Source: Candidatus Bathyarchaeota archaeon
GTDB taxonomy: Archaea > Thermoproteota > Bathyarchaeia > 40CM-2-53-6 > FEN-987
DNA: 20,922 nucleotides
Direction of reading: 5' to 3'
Assembly (NCBI GenBank): GCA_022865625.1
Contig: JALHTB010000059.1
Coordinates: 1 to 20,922 of the forward strand
Part shown: positions 1 through 7,243 of the stretch, in pieces
How positions within the stretch are numbered: the stretch's first letter is position 1
Layout: each line of letters begins with the position of its first letter
Program-made: the position numbers and the translations under genes
Notes under the pieces: model-generated
The model's database searches: none
Seen by the model: only the letters and a program-made list of their open reading frames with translations
Told to the model about the DNA's origin: nothing

Positions 1-1
1 A

Positions 2-310
2 CGCAAGCCCAACATTCCTCCCCACAGCGTGTGCATGACGTGCAAGATGCGCGGGACTGTCTGCGTTATGGTCGCCCATGGCACGCCGTGCCTTGGCCCG
101 GTGACCCACGATGGATGCGGTGCAATCTGCCCATCGTACAATCGAGGGTGTTACGGGTGTTTCGGTCCTAAGGAGACACCGAACACTCGGTCATTGAGCG
201 AATGGTGGAGTCGTCTCGGCGTCAATGAGCGTGACATCATGCACGCGTTTCGCACATTCAATGCATACGCGGAAGCATTCCGCAGGGAGAGCGAGATCCA
301 TGAAAAATAG
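2..310 (+). CDS. [NiFe] hydrogenase small (delta) subunit, 3' part only
   Basis: The gene enters from the left edge, so 102 C-terminal residues are visible and the start is outside. The small subunit carries the iron-sulfur clusters that pass electrons between the NiFe site of the large subunit and a partner subunit. The visible part is rich in cysteines in a pattern I associate with sulfhydrogenase/group 3b delta subunits: a CxxC near the left edge, then GTPCLGP, GCGAICP and RGCYGCFGP. It ends with a short helical tail. Its last 11 bases overlap the start of the large subunit, which implies translational coupling in one operon. The group 3b assignment comes from motif style. An F420-non-reducing (group 3c) small subunit is the main alternative. 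Confidence 0.85.
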   Translation, partial: RKPNIPPHSVCMTCKMRGTVCVMVAHGTPCLGPVTHDGCGAICPSYNRGCYGCFGPKETPNTRSLSEWWSRLGVNERDIMHAFRTFNAYAEAFRRESEIHEK

Positions 311-1589
311 AACGATAGATGTTGACTACCTTGCCCGCGTCGAAGGGGAAGGCGCCATTCACGTGAAGGTGAAAGGCAACAAAGTCACAGACGTCAAACT
401 GAAGATATTCGAGCCTCCACGTTTCTTCGAGGCGTTCCTACGCGGACGCAACTTCACTGAGGCTCCCGACATCACCGCCCGCATTTGCGGCATTTGTCCG
501 ATCGCGTATCAGATGAGCGCTGTCCACGCAATGGAGGACGCGCTGGGCGTCAAGGTTGACGGGGCACTACGCGCACTTCGTCGGCTGATATACTGTGGAG
601 AGTGGATCGAAAGCCATGCACTGCATGTCTACATGCTCCATGCTCCTGACTTCCTTGGATACCAAGATGCGATCCAGATGGCAAAGGACTATCCAAAGGA
701 AGTGCAACGTGCCCTTGAGCTGAAGAAGATAGGCAACGAGCTCGTCACACTACTTGGAGGCAGGGAGATTCATCCAATCAATGTCCGAGTCGGCGGATTC
801 TACAAGGTACCGACCAAGCGTCAACTTGCTCCACTTGTCGAGCGTCTCAAGTGGGCGCGAGACGCCGCGGTAGAGACTACCCGATTGGTTGGGACGTTTC
901 GTTTCCCGAAGTTTGAACGGGACTACGAGTTCGTCGCCCTCCGCCACCCGAATGAGTATCCGTTCAACGAGGGACGCCTCGTCTCGAACAAGGGCTTGGA
1001 TATTCCAATACGCGACTATGAGAATCACTTCTTCGAAGAACACATGCCATACTCAAGCACACTCCATTCTGTACAGAAAGACCACGGCCCGTACTTCGTC
1101 GGCCCCCTCGCACGGTACAACCTGAACTTTGACCGTCTCTCCCCATTGGCGAAAGAAGCAGCCGGTTCCGCCGGACTCGCACCGGAATGCCGCAACCCAT
1201 TCAAGAGCATCATTGTGCGCAGCGTAGAGACAGTGTACGCCTGCGACGAAGCCTTACGTATCATCGACGAGTACGAGATGCCAGAGAAACCAGCCGTGGA
1301 AGTGAAACCTCGCGCTTCAAGAGGTTGTGGCTGCACCGAGGCACCGCGTGGCATCCTCTACCACCGCTACCGCATTGACGAGAGCGGCGTGATTCTCGAC
1401 GCCAAGATCGTTCCGCCCACAGCGCAGAACCAGAGAATCATCGAGAGTGATCTCCGTGAGTTCGTCTCGAAGAACCTCAAACTGACCCAGGAGAAGCTCA
1501 CGTGGCAATGCGAGCAGGCCGTGCGCAACTACGATCCGTGCATCTCGTGCTCCACACACTCGCTGAAACTAATTGTTGAACGCGAGTGA
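300..1589 (+). CDS. [NiFe] hydrogenase large (alpha) subunit, group 3b-like
   Basis: Catalytic subunit of a cytoplasmic [NiFe] hydrogenase, 429 aa. The start is the ATG inside the end of the small-subunit gene, with a purine-rich GGGAGAG just upstream; a longer reading from base 225 would duplicate small-subunit sequence. Residues 13-18 are RVEGEG. The L1 motif RICGIC gives Cys63 and Cys66. The C-terminal L2 motif DPCISCSTH gives Cys414, Cys417 and His420. These four cysteines bind the Ni-Fe(CN)2CO centre. Nine residues follow His420, so this is the precursor form cleaved during maturation, and the protease gene comes next. The RICGICP-(I/V)AY context resembles group 3b NAD(P)-coupled bidirectional enzymes (sulfhydrogenases); the cofactor-binding partner genes would lie upstream, outside the window. 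Confidence 0.93.
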   Translation: MKNRTIDVDYLARVEGEGAIHVKVKGNKVTDVKLKIFEPPRFFEAFLRGRNFTEAPDITARICGICPIAYQMSAVHAMEDALGVKVDGALRALRRLIYCGEWIESHALHVYMLHAPDFLGYQDAIQMAKDYPKEVQRALELKKIGNELVTLLGGREIHPINVRVGGFYKVPTKRQLAPLVERLKWARDAAVETTRLVGTFRFPKFERDYEFVALRHPNEYPFNEGRLVSNKGLDIPIRDYENHFFEEHMPYSSTLHSVQKDHGPYFVGPLARYNLNFDRLSPLAKEAAGSAGLAPECRNPFKSIIVRSVETVYACDEALRIIDEYEMPEKPAVEVKPRASRGCGCTEAPRGILYHRYRIDESGVILDAKIVPPTAQNQRIIESDLREFVSKNLKLTQEKLTWQCEQAVRNYDPCISCSTHSLKLIVERE

Positions 1590-2082
1590 AGGCTTGGCAA
1601 GAATCTTGCCGGCAAATGTCCGCATTCTCATCATCGGAGTAGGCAACGAGTATCGTAGCGACGATGCTGTAGGGATTCTGGTTGCTCGTCGCCTGAGAGA
1701 ACTGTCTCTGAACCGTGTTACAGTGATCGAGAAGAGTGGGGAAGGGACAGAATTGATGGAGTCATGGAAGAATGCAGACAATGTCATCCTGGTTGACGCT
1801 GTTGCTTCAGGCGCCAAACCAGGCATGATCCACCATTTCGACGCACGAGCACACCCGATTCCAACGAGCTACTTCCGCTGCTCAACCCATGCCTTCGGTG
1901 TCGGCGAAGCGATTGAGCTTGCACGCACACTGAACCAACTACCGCCCAACCTGACCGTTTTCGGAATCGAAGGGAAGATCTTCAATGCAGGTACAGGGCT
2001 ATCCCTCGATGTTCAGGAGGCGGTGCAGCAGGTCCTTGAGCTCGTTCTGCTTCAGATTCGGGCAGCAGGACAGAATGGTTGA
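1573..2082 (+). CDS. Hydrogenase maturation endopeptidase (HycI/HybD family)
   Basis: Nickel-dependent endopeptidase that removes the C-terminal tail of the hydrogenase large subunit after the NiFe centre is inserted. Residues 22-34 match the family's GxGN...DD..G motif. By alignment with HybD, Asp31 sits where the metal ligand Glu16 lies, Asp75 in LVDAV matches Asp62, and His106 in STHAFG matches His93. The length of 169 aa is normal. The reading frame overlaps the large-subunit gene by 17 bases. The start is uncertain: TTG codons at 1573, 1576, 1594 and 1606 are all possible and no clear ribosome-binding site decides between them. Its place directly behind the large subunit argues that it processes that protein. 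Confidence 0.9.
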   Translation: MLNASEGLARILPANVRILIIGVGNEYRSDDAVGILVARRLRELSLNRVTVIEKSGEGTELMESWKNADNVILVDAVASGAKPGMIHHFDARAHPIPTSYFRCSTHAFGVGEAIELARTLNQLPPNLTVFGIEGKIFNAGTGLSLDVQEAVQQVLELVLLQIRAAGQNG

Positions 2083-2110
2083 CACATTAGTGTGCCATCG
2101 GCGGAACATT

Positions 2111-2120
2111 CATATACTTT
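2111..2120 (+). promoter_or_regulatory. TATA-like element before the small zinc-ribbon gene
   Basis: CATATACTTT lies in the gap behind the protease gene, about 100 bases before the zinc-ribbon start. If it is used, the transcript carries a leader of about 80 bases that contains the hairpin at 2152-2185. No clear BRE was seen. Confidence 0.35.
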
Positions 2121-2122
2121 GC

Positions 2123-2152
2123 GCATGGTACCCCGCATGGACGGCGCATGAC
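2123..2152 (+). repeat. Three phased GCATG(G)-AC direct repeats
   Basis: GCATGGTAC (2123-2131), GCATGGAC (2135-2142) and GCATGAC (2146-2152) repeat at spacings of 12 and 11 bases, about one helical turn, directly after the TATA-like element. The spacing would suit a protein binding one face of the DNA, i.e. an operator. This is inferred from pattern alone. Confidence 0.35.
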
Positions 2153-2185
2153 TGTCCTCGAACAAGCCCGCTGGGCGCGAGGCAG
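2152..2185 (+). other. Strong stem-loop in the leader of the zinc-ribbon gene
   Basis: Three stacked stems can form: CTG with CAG at the base, then CCTCG (2156-2160) with CGAGG (2178-2182), then GCCC (2166-2169) with GGGC (2173-2176) closing a GCT loop. This gives 12 base pairs, ten of them G-C, with small interruptions. No T-run follows, so it is not a typical intrinsic terminator. It could be a structured 5' leader or part of a small RNA. Confidence 0.45.
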
Positions 2186-2217
2186 ATCGTGCAGCCGATC
2201 AAAGCCTGGTGAATGAC

Positions 2218-2379
2218 GTGACAAAATGTGCAAGATGTGGAATTGACATCGAACGGCCCATGAAAGAATGGAACATGCAACCCAGAGACGGTAGAGGACC
2301 GGCTCTTCACGTGAAACACTTCTCATGTCCACAGTGCGGAAAGAAGTTCAGAGTCGCGGACAAGCTCGTTGGAGCCTAA
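2218..2379 (+). CDS. Very small zinc-ribbon protein (about 53 aa)
   Basis: A 53-residue reading frame starts at GTG 2218, five bases after the GGTGA at 2208-2212; GTG 2209 would add three residues. It reads VTKCARCG at the N-terminus and SCPQCGKKFRV near the C-terminus, so two CxxC knuckles can bind one zinc. Between them is a basic stretch, KEWNMQPRDGRGPALHVKHF. The order of W, P, G-rich turn, V-K, F, P, GK-FR resembles the order in the crenarchaeal chromatin protein Cren7 (from memory). This suggests a small DNA- or RNA-binding protein, but the link is unproven. A T-rich stretch follows the stop. The intact frame, start signal and terminator support a real gene; I do not recognise a named family. 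Confidence 0.75.
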   Translation: MTKCARCGIDIERPMKEWNMQPRDGRGPALHVKHFSCPQCGKKFRVADKLVGA

Positions 2380-2399
2380 CGCGCCTCTGAAGCCTTACC

Positions 2400-2412
2400 C
2401 TCTTTTTCTTCT
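2400..2412 (+). terminator. T-rich terminator of the zinc-ribbon gene
   Basis: CTCTTTTTCTT begins about 20 bases after the zinc-ribbon stop, followed by a second T-rich patch that overlaps the 3' end of the opposing gene. T-runs on the coding strand are the usual archaeal termination signal. No hairpin precedes it. Confidence 0.5.
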
Positions 2413-2415
2413 CCC

Positions 2416-3393
2416 TTATTTTAGCGGCGGCTTGGTCTGAAGCTGCTGCTCTTCCCTCAATTTCGTCCATTTGATGAACCGCCTGGATGGTGGGTCTTCC
2501 TTGTACAGGGTTTTCCGTCTTGCCTCAAGGAATTGAGGTTCCTTGCGGATGTACTCGGCCGCATTCATGATGGCGCCTCCGAGACGCTTTGTTGATGCGG
2601 ACATCGCAGAAAGCTCTCGAGCAGAATCCTCAGACCTGAGCAAGTGGTGATCGGCAACCACTAGTGGCACCTTTCTGGCGATAACCGCGAGGTTCTCCAT
2701 GCCTTTTCTGATTGAATTCTCAGCGACTTTGACTCCTGACAGGTACAATGGCGGGCCTCCGATTATGACTGCGGATGGTTTCTCGCTGAGAACGAACTGG
2801 AGCGCGGTGTCTGACATTGGTCCTTGGACGTCTGATGCGTGAACAAGTTTCTCCGAATCCGATTCTACTACTGTTGCCAGAACGAACCCGAGCTCACTCG
2901 AATCTTCCCCATGTGGCAGGGGGTGCGAGAATCTCAGCCTAGTGCTACCATACTCAAAGCTCTTGCCGTCAGCCACGATGATCTTAGTTCCAATCTTTCG
3001 GCAGAAGCTCTGGAAGATCCATCCTCTTCTCCTTTGGCTGACGTTGGTCGATGATCTCGCGTCCTTGACCATCATGGTTTTCCCCCGATAGATGCCTGTC
3101 GCTTCCCGCGGGCTGCTCGCCAGCCACGTTGTGTCAATGAAGTTCGGTGTGAAGTGGTCATGATGATAGTGAGAGACGGTTACTAGGTCCGCAATCTTCG
3201 CATGTCTACGAATACTTTCACGGCATTTCCCCAACGCCTCATACTCTCTCGGATGGGGAAAAAGGCGAAAACGTGGACCCAGTGCGACACCCGCGTCGAT
3301 GAGGATCTTGACATCGGGAGTCTCGACAAATGTGCACATGGATCTGACGCCGAGACTCTCGAAGGCGATTGGCGTGAATGATATACGGTTCAA
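2416..3393 (-). CDS. UPF0282-family MBL-fold metal-dependent hydrolase
   Basis: 325 aa, metallo-beta-lactamase fold. Residues 75-80 (HYHHDH) are the HxHxDH metal motif. The second half contains ASDVQGP, which supplies the bridging Asp, and VVADHHLLR, a late His ligand. The N-terminal ESLGVRSM...VETPDVKILIDAGVALGPR is the signature I associate with the archaeal UPF0282 family, whose substrate is unknown. The start is TTG at 3391-3393, four bases after GAGG, and this gives the family's usual N-terminus. It is the only gene here on this strand; it converges on the zinc-ribbon gene and its promoter would lie around 3400-3440. No clear TATA was found there. The function is not known; the fold predicts hydrolysis of a phosphoester or similar bond. 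Confidence 0.88.
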   Translation of the reverse strand: MNRISFTPIAFESLGVRSMCTFVETPDVKILIDAGVALGPRFRLFPHPREYEALGKCRESIRRHAKIADLVTVSHYHHDHFTPNFIDTTWLASSPREATGIYRGKTMMVKDARSSTNVSQRRRGWIFQSFCRKIGTKIIVADGKSFEYGSTRLRFSHPLPHGEDSSELGFVLATVVESDSEKLVHASDVQGPMSDTALQFVLSEKPSAVIIGGPPLYLSGVKVAENSIRKGMENLAVIARKVPLVVADHHLLRSEDSARELSAMSASTKRLGGAIMNAAEYIRKEPQFLEARRKTLYKEDPPSRRFIKWTKLREEQQLQTKPPLK

Positions 3394-3412
3394 TCTTCCT
3401 CAATCCGAGGAC

Positions 3413-3655
3413 ATGTCGCCGCAGACACAGGAACCATTACATCGAGAGAGTGCGTTCTCCGATGGTAGTTTCATGATCGGGACTCGCTTGAAATTGAAGG
3501 TGCGCGGACCCGATCATATCAAGTTGACCCCGCTCGGATGCGTTCCCAACGATGCTGCAGGCTATGAGCTTCGTCCAAAACGCAAGACCGAAATGCTGCT
3601 TTTGCAGTCGTCATATATGCGGGCGATGACGAGTCTGGCCCATTTGATTGAATGA
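3413..3655 (+). CDS. Doubtful small hypothetical protein (80 aa)
   Basis: The 396 bases between the UPF0282 start and the HypE-like start hold one moderate frame here (ATG 3413, weak GAGG two bases before it; ATG 3473 is an alternative). The product is basic in its middle, with KLKVRG and RPKRK, and has no signal peptide, membrane segment or metal motif. Third-position composition (my rough count about 60% G+C) does not clash with neighbouring genes. I recognise no family. An overlapping frame on the other strand (3519-3701) is an alternative, so coding is possible but unproven. Confidence 0.3.
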   Translation: MSPQTQEPLHRESAFSDGSFMIGTRLKLKVRGPDHIKLTPLGCVPNDAAGYELRPKRKTEMLLLQSSYMRAMTSLAHLIE

Positions 3656-3789
3656 AATCGATCTTGAGTGCGCGAGCCCGCTCCTCAGCTTCCTTTTCCA
3701 ATGAGCTCGATCCTGACAGGAACCGTCATATTGGGTGATGTGTTCACGTCAGGCTGGCTGTGTGGAACACGGGGAGAGAGGGGAGGACT
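3656..3789. other. Non-coding gap upstream of the HypE-like gene
   Basis: 134 bases in which I see no convincing gene or RNA. CATATT at 3728-3733 might serve as a weak TATA element for the HypE-like gene. Confidence 0.3.
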
Positions 3790-4824
3790 ATGGCAGGCAA
3801 AGTTTTCCCGACAGGAAAGGTTCCTCGAGACCTTCTGTCCGAGATTGTCTTCAAGCGGACGGGAGCGCCTAATCGCAGACTGCTTCTTGGCCCTGCTTTG
3901 GGGGAGGACGCAGCTGTGGTGCGCGTGAGAGGGAAACTCCTCGTACTGACTACCGATCCAATCACCGGCGCACAGAAGAATGCCGGTTGGTTATCCGTTC
4001 ATGTGAACGCCAACGATGTCGCGACACGCGGGGGACAGCCTGTGTGGTTCCTCTGCTGTCTTCTGCTCCCTGAGCAATCAGATGTCGGTGTTCTTGAGAG
4101 GATCATGGACCAGGTGGAAGAGGCATCGCGCGAGATATCGGTCACAGTTGCTGGAGGACATTCAGAGATCACACCCGGTCTGGACCGGCCAATAATAGTG
4201 GGTTCCATGATCGGCGAGGTTATCTCCGGCAAGTACATCACGACAGCGGGGGCCAAACCAGGCGACCAAGTCATCCTGACAAAGACCATTGGAATAGAGG
4301 GCACCGCGATTCTCGCACACGATCTCGAAAAGGAATTGGCGAGATCACTTGGAGAAGATGCAGTTCAACGAGCGAAGGAACTCTACCGAAGAATAAGCGT
4401 AGTCAGAGACGCCACGATCGCAAGCAAGACTGGGGGCGTGCATGCCATGCATGATCCAACAGAGGGCGGCATCATCTGTGGCCTATGGGAACTCGCAGAA
4501 GCATCAAGGACAGGGATAGTGGTCGATGAGTCAAGGATCACGATGGCTCCAGAGACAGAGGCCGTATGCAATGCTCTGGGAATCGATCCGTCTAGAGTGC
4601 TGAGCTCTGGAGCACTCCTTATCACAGCAAGACCAGCCAACGCCACACAAATCGTAAAGTCACTACTGCGGCAAGGAATCAATGCATGCGTGATCGGAGA
4701 GATGACGAAGCTTGAGAAAGGTCGAACCATCATCAAGCGTGATGGTACTCACGTGAGGCTTGAGCCTCCGGCTCGTGATGAGATTTACAGGGTTCTCGAT
4801 GAGTCGAGGACACGGTTTAGGTAG
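3790..4824 (+). CDS. HypE/AIR-synthase-like protein without C-terminal Cys
   Basis: 344 aa from ATG 3790, preceded by GGGAGG at 3781-3786; an in-frame upstream start at 3760 would bypass this site. Two-domain PurM/HypE fold: GPALGEDAAVVR (about 33-46) and TTDPITG followed by HVNANDVATRGGQP form the ATP-binding half, and HAMHDPTEGGII the C-terminal half. True HypE dehydrates a thiocarbamate on its C-terminal Cys (PRIC-type ending) to deliver cyanide to the NiFe centre. This protein ends in DEIYRVLDESRTRFR with no Cys. It is therefore better called an archaeal HypE-like AIR synthase-related protein with unknown substrate. The hydrogenase genes nearby make a link tempting, but the missing Cys argues against the standard reaction. 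It stands alone with no other hyp gene in the window. Confidence 0.85.
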   Translation: MAGKVFPTGKVPRDLLSEIVFKRTGAPNRRLLLGPALGEDAAVVRVRGKLLVLTTDPITGAQKNAGWLSVHVNANDVATRGGQPVWFLCCLLLPEQSDVGVLERIMDQVEEASREISVTVAGGHSEITPGLDRPIIVGSMIGEVISGKYITTAGAKPGDQVILTKTIGIEGTAILAHDLEKELARSLGEDAVQRAKELYRRISVVRDATIASKTGGVHAMHDPTEGGIICGLWELAEASRTGIVVDESRITMAPETEAVCNALGIDPSRVLSSGALLITARPANATQIVKSLLRQGINACVIGEMTKLEKGRTIIKRDGTHVRLEPPARDEIYRVLDESRTRFR

Positions 4825-4859
4825 TCACCATCGATCCTCAGTTTCACTTGTCTCTCACG

Positions 4860-4868
4860 TTTTTATCG
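4860..4868 (+). promoter_or_regulatory. TATA-like element for orc1/cdc6
   Basis: TTTTTATCG sits about 50 bases before the orc1/cdc6 ATG in the 89-base gap after the HypE-like gene, predicting a transcript with a leader of about 25 bases. The T-run may also help end the upstream transcript. Confidence 0.5.
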
Positions 4869-4913
4869 AATCCCTGTGCACAACAGATAAGACTCAGCAG
4901 GTCACGTTAAGTC

Positions 4914-6164
4914 ATGAAGAACGTAGGGGTCCTTGAGCAGTTGCCTTCAGACATAGTGAAGGAGATTCTATCAAAACCAACGGTCTTCAAGAACGAAGGA
5001 CCCCTCTCACTCGATTACATACCATCACGCCTTCCTCATCGAGAAGACAAACTGGGCTTCCTCGTACAACTCTTCAGATTCGCGATCGAGAAACCTGGCT
5101 CAATGAGCCAACGCGTGCTAGTAACAGGTGACGTAGGAACCGGCAAGACGGTCCTGTGCCAGCGTTTCGGCCTCGACATCACAAAGGCCGCAAAGAATCG
5201 TAAGGTCAACCTGCACTACGTTCACGTGAATTGTAGGGAGAACAAAGGCAGCCTCTTCCTCATAATGAAACGTGCCGTCGAGAAACTGTTGCCTGAATTT
5301 CCGAAACGAGGGTTCGCACCGGAGGAGCTTCTTCAGGTTCTAATGGATTTGCTCGATGATCAGAATGCCCACCTGATCTTGGCACTTGACGAGCTTGAAA
5401 GCCTGATACAGACAGAAGGCTCCACACCGATCTACACATTGACAAGGATCCATGAGGAACGCCTAGGCGCGCCCATGCGCCTCTCCCTGATCTGCATCCT
5501 CCGAGAACCCGCATACCTCGACAAACTAGACGCAAGCACCAGCGGAACCCTACAACGCAACTTTGTAAGACTTGACAAATACTCTGCAAATCAACTCCAG
5601 ACCATTATCTCCGACCGAGTCGAACTCGCCTTCAAAGAAAGCACCGTGCAAGACGAGACGACTAGCTTCTTGGCAGATGTGGCGGGTCCAGCCGGCGACG
5701 CCCGGTATGCTATTGAGCTGCTCTGGAGAGCTGGAAAGTATGCAGACTCAGAGAGTTCGCATGCAGTATCCGCCGAGCACGTCAGGAAAGCAATCGCAAG
5801 TGTTTATCCGGCTATGAGAACTGACTACATAGCCGCTCTTTCAATCCACGAAAAGCTGCTCCTGCTCGCCCTTTCTCGATTACTCATTCAAAGAGACACC
5901 GCATACGTCAGCATGGGAGAAGTAGAACGCGAATACCATGCTGCCTGCGATGAGTTCAACGAGGAACCGCGCCAACACACGCAAATATGGAAGTACGTTC
6001 GCGCACTCAGCTCCATCGGGGTCATCTCCGCCCAGAAGTCTGGCGAGGGCATGCGTGGCAGGACAACCCTCCTTGGATTCGCCCAAGTCCCTGCATCTGC
6101 AATGCAAGAAAGTCTAGAAGCAGTCCTCGAAACTGCCCACAAGCCACACAGGAAGTTCAACTAA
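4914..6164 (+). CDS. Orc1/Cdc6-family AAA+ protein, divergent
   Basis: 416 aa with an AAA+ domain and a C-terminal winged helix, the plan of archaeal replication initiators. Walker A is GDVGTGKT (72-79), Walker B is LALDELE (Asp159-Glu160), and sensor 2 is GDARYAIELL. The winged helix follows from about residue 310 (HEKLLLLALSRLL onward). Two sites differ from typical initiators: where sensor 1 usually has a GI(S/T)NDL-type Asn, this protein reads CILREPAY (194-201), and the neighbouring initiator-specific region reads LDASTSGTL rather than LDPRVxSSL. ATPase behaviour and origin recognition may therefore differ. ATG 4914 has only a weak AGGT upstream. No ORB-like origin repeats were recognised in the flanking gaps. 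Its position beside RFC, GINS and MCM genes supports a replication role. Confidence 0.88.
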   Translation: MKNVGVLEQLPSDIVKEILSKPTVFKNEGPLSLDYIPSRLPHREDKLGFLVQLFRFAIEKPGSMSQRVLVTGDVGTGKTVLCQRFGLDITKAAKNRKVNLHYVHVNCRENKGSLFLIMKRAVEKLLPEFPKRGFAPEELLQVLMDLLDDQNAHLILALDELESLIQTEGSTPIYTLTRIHEERLGAPMRLSLICILREPAYLDKLDASTSGTLQRNFVRLDKYSANQLQTIISDRVELAFKESTVQDETTSFLADVAGPAGDARYAIELLWRAGKYADSESSHAVSAEHVRKAIASVYPAMRTDYIAALSIHEKLLLLALSRLLIQRDTAYVSMGEVEREYHAACDEFNEEPRQHTQIWKYVRALSSIGVISAQKSGEGMRGRTTLLGFAQVPASAMQESLEAVLETAHKPHRKFN

Positions 6165-6196
6165 ACAGGTACTTCCCTCACCGCACACGCCTGCGA

Positions 6197-6209
6197 GCCT
6201 AAAATAGGC
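6197..6209 (+). promoter_or_regulatory. Palindromic TATA-like element before moaC
   Basis: GCCTA-AAA-TAGGC is a perfect 5-bp inverted repeat around an A/T-rich centre, 40 bases before the moaC start. It may be the moaC-moaB promoter, with the symmetry either a regulator site or chance. Confidence 0.4.
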
Positions 6210-6248
6210 CCTCCAGGAATGTAGTGAAAAGCTTCTGAGTGACACAAG

Positions 6249-6701
6249 TTGAGCCGCAATAGCAGCAAGTTCTCGATGGCCGACATAACCTCCAAGAAGG
6301 AGGTTCTTCGGGAGGCTATTGCCTCTGGAAAGATCCACCTCAAGCCGTCAACAATAGCGAGAATACGAAAGGGCCGCATAGAGAAAGGTGATCCGATAGC
6401 CGCAGCAGAAGTCGCAGCAGTCCTAGCTGCAAAAAACACACCTCAGACCTTACCGTTCTGTCACCCGATTCCGATCACGAACGTTCGAACGAAAGCAGAC
6501 ATCAGCTCATCATCGATCACGGTTCGATCAACTGTCAAGACCACTGCGAAGACCGGAGTCGAGATGGAAGCACTCAGCGCAACATCGACGTATCTCCTCA
6601 CATTGTGGGACATGGTGAAACAGTACGAGAAGGATTCTCGTGGTCAATATCCTGACACCCGGATAGTGGATATCAGGGTCTTGGCGAAATCCAAGGGATG
6701 A
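6249..6701 (+). CDS. moaC: Cyclic pyranopterin monophosphate synthase MoaC
   Basis: Converts the MoaA product 3',8-cyclo-GTP to cyclic pyranopterin monophosphate in molybdenum/tungsten cofactor synthesis. 150 aa, the usual length. Diagnostic motifs are KNTPQTLPFCHP (62-73), KTGVEMEAL (101-109) and LWDMVKQYEKD (119-129). Asp121 and Lys124 in the last one match the catalytic Asp and Lys of E. coli MoaC. The start is TTG 6249, without a strong ribosome-binding site; ATG 6276 (SMADITSKKEV) would also leave the core intact. The stop overlaps the moaB start as ATGA, so the two are translationally coupled. moaA is not in the window. Confidence 0.94.
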   Translation: MSRNSSKFSMADITSKKEVLREAIASGKIHLKPSTIARIRKGRIEKGDPIAAAEVAAVLAAKNTPQTLPFCHPIPITNVRTKADISSSSITVRSTVKTTAKTGVEMEALSATSTYLLTLWDMVKQYEKDSRGQYPDTRIVDIRVLAKSKG

Positions 6702-7243
6702 GCAAGACGATGAGTGTTCCCTCGATACACAAAGCGCATGCCCAGAAGACAGCGTCCGTCTTCATTGTGACCTGCAGCACATCGAAGGCAGAGCAGAAAG
6801 GGAAAGGGCTGCCCATAGATGACCCTTCAGGCGACAAGATCGAGGAACTCGTGCGACAGGCAGGACACCGGATTACTGGCCGCGCATTGATACCTGACCG
6901 AATGAGCTTCCTGCGCACTACTGTTCGGAATGCTCTGAGGACGGATGCCGACGTCATCATCATCACGGGCGGTACAGGCATTGCACCTTCAGATGTCACA
7001 GTGGAAGCGGTCGCCCCTCTCCTTGAGAAACAGATTCCGGGATTCGGGGAGTTGTTTCGCAAGATCAGCTACGATGAGATTGGGTCAGCTGCCATGATGT
7101 CTCGTGCAATGGCAGGTGTTGTCAAGGGAAAGGCGGTATTCTGCTTGCCAGGATCCCCTGATGGCGTCGCTACTGCAGTCAGCAGACTCATACTCCCAGA
7201 ACTGGGGCACGTGCTTTCAATCGCTAGACAAGGGAGACGCTAG
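6698..7243 (+). CDS. moaB: MoaB/MogA-type molybdopterin adenylyltransferase
   Basis: Adenylates molybdopterin before metal insertion, the archaeal counterpart of MogA. 181 aa. The family motifs are present: IITGGTGIAPSD (88-99), FGELFRKISYDEIGSAAMMSR (116-136, with the substrate-binding Asp and Ser) and CLPGSPDG (149-156). The ATG start overlaps the moaC stop by four bases. Its stop (7241-7243) is interlocked with the stop of rfcL on the other strand, so the two genes meet tail to tail with no spacer. It implies that the organism makes molybdo- or tungsto-enzymes, none of which are in the window. Confidence 0.92.
   Translation: MSKTMSVPSIHKAHAQKTASVFIVTCSTSKAEQKGKGLPIDDPSGDKIEELVRQAGHRITGRALIPDRMSFLRTTVRNALRTDADVIIITGGTGIAPSDVTVEAVAPLLEKQIPGFGELFRKISYDEIGSAAMMSRAMAGVVKGKAVFCLPGSPDGVATAVSRLILPELGHVLSIARQGRR

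Noticed and set aside
3519..3701. 60-aa frame on the - strand, possible frameshifted gene with the ATG at 3732
   Set aside because: TTG start without a convincing ribosome-binding site, overlapped by an equally plausible + frame, and no family recognised. Mentioned only as an alternative.
4825..4913. Possible replication origin beside orc1/cdc6
   Set aside because: Only 89 bases, no ORB or mini-ORB repeats and no long A/T-rich unwinding element; the same holds for the gap at 6165-6248.
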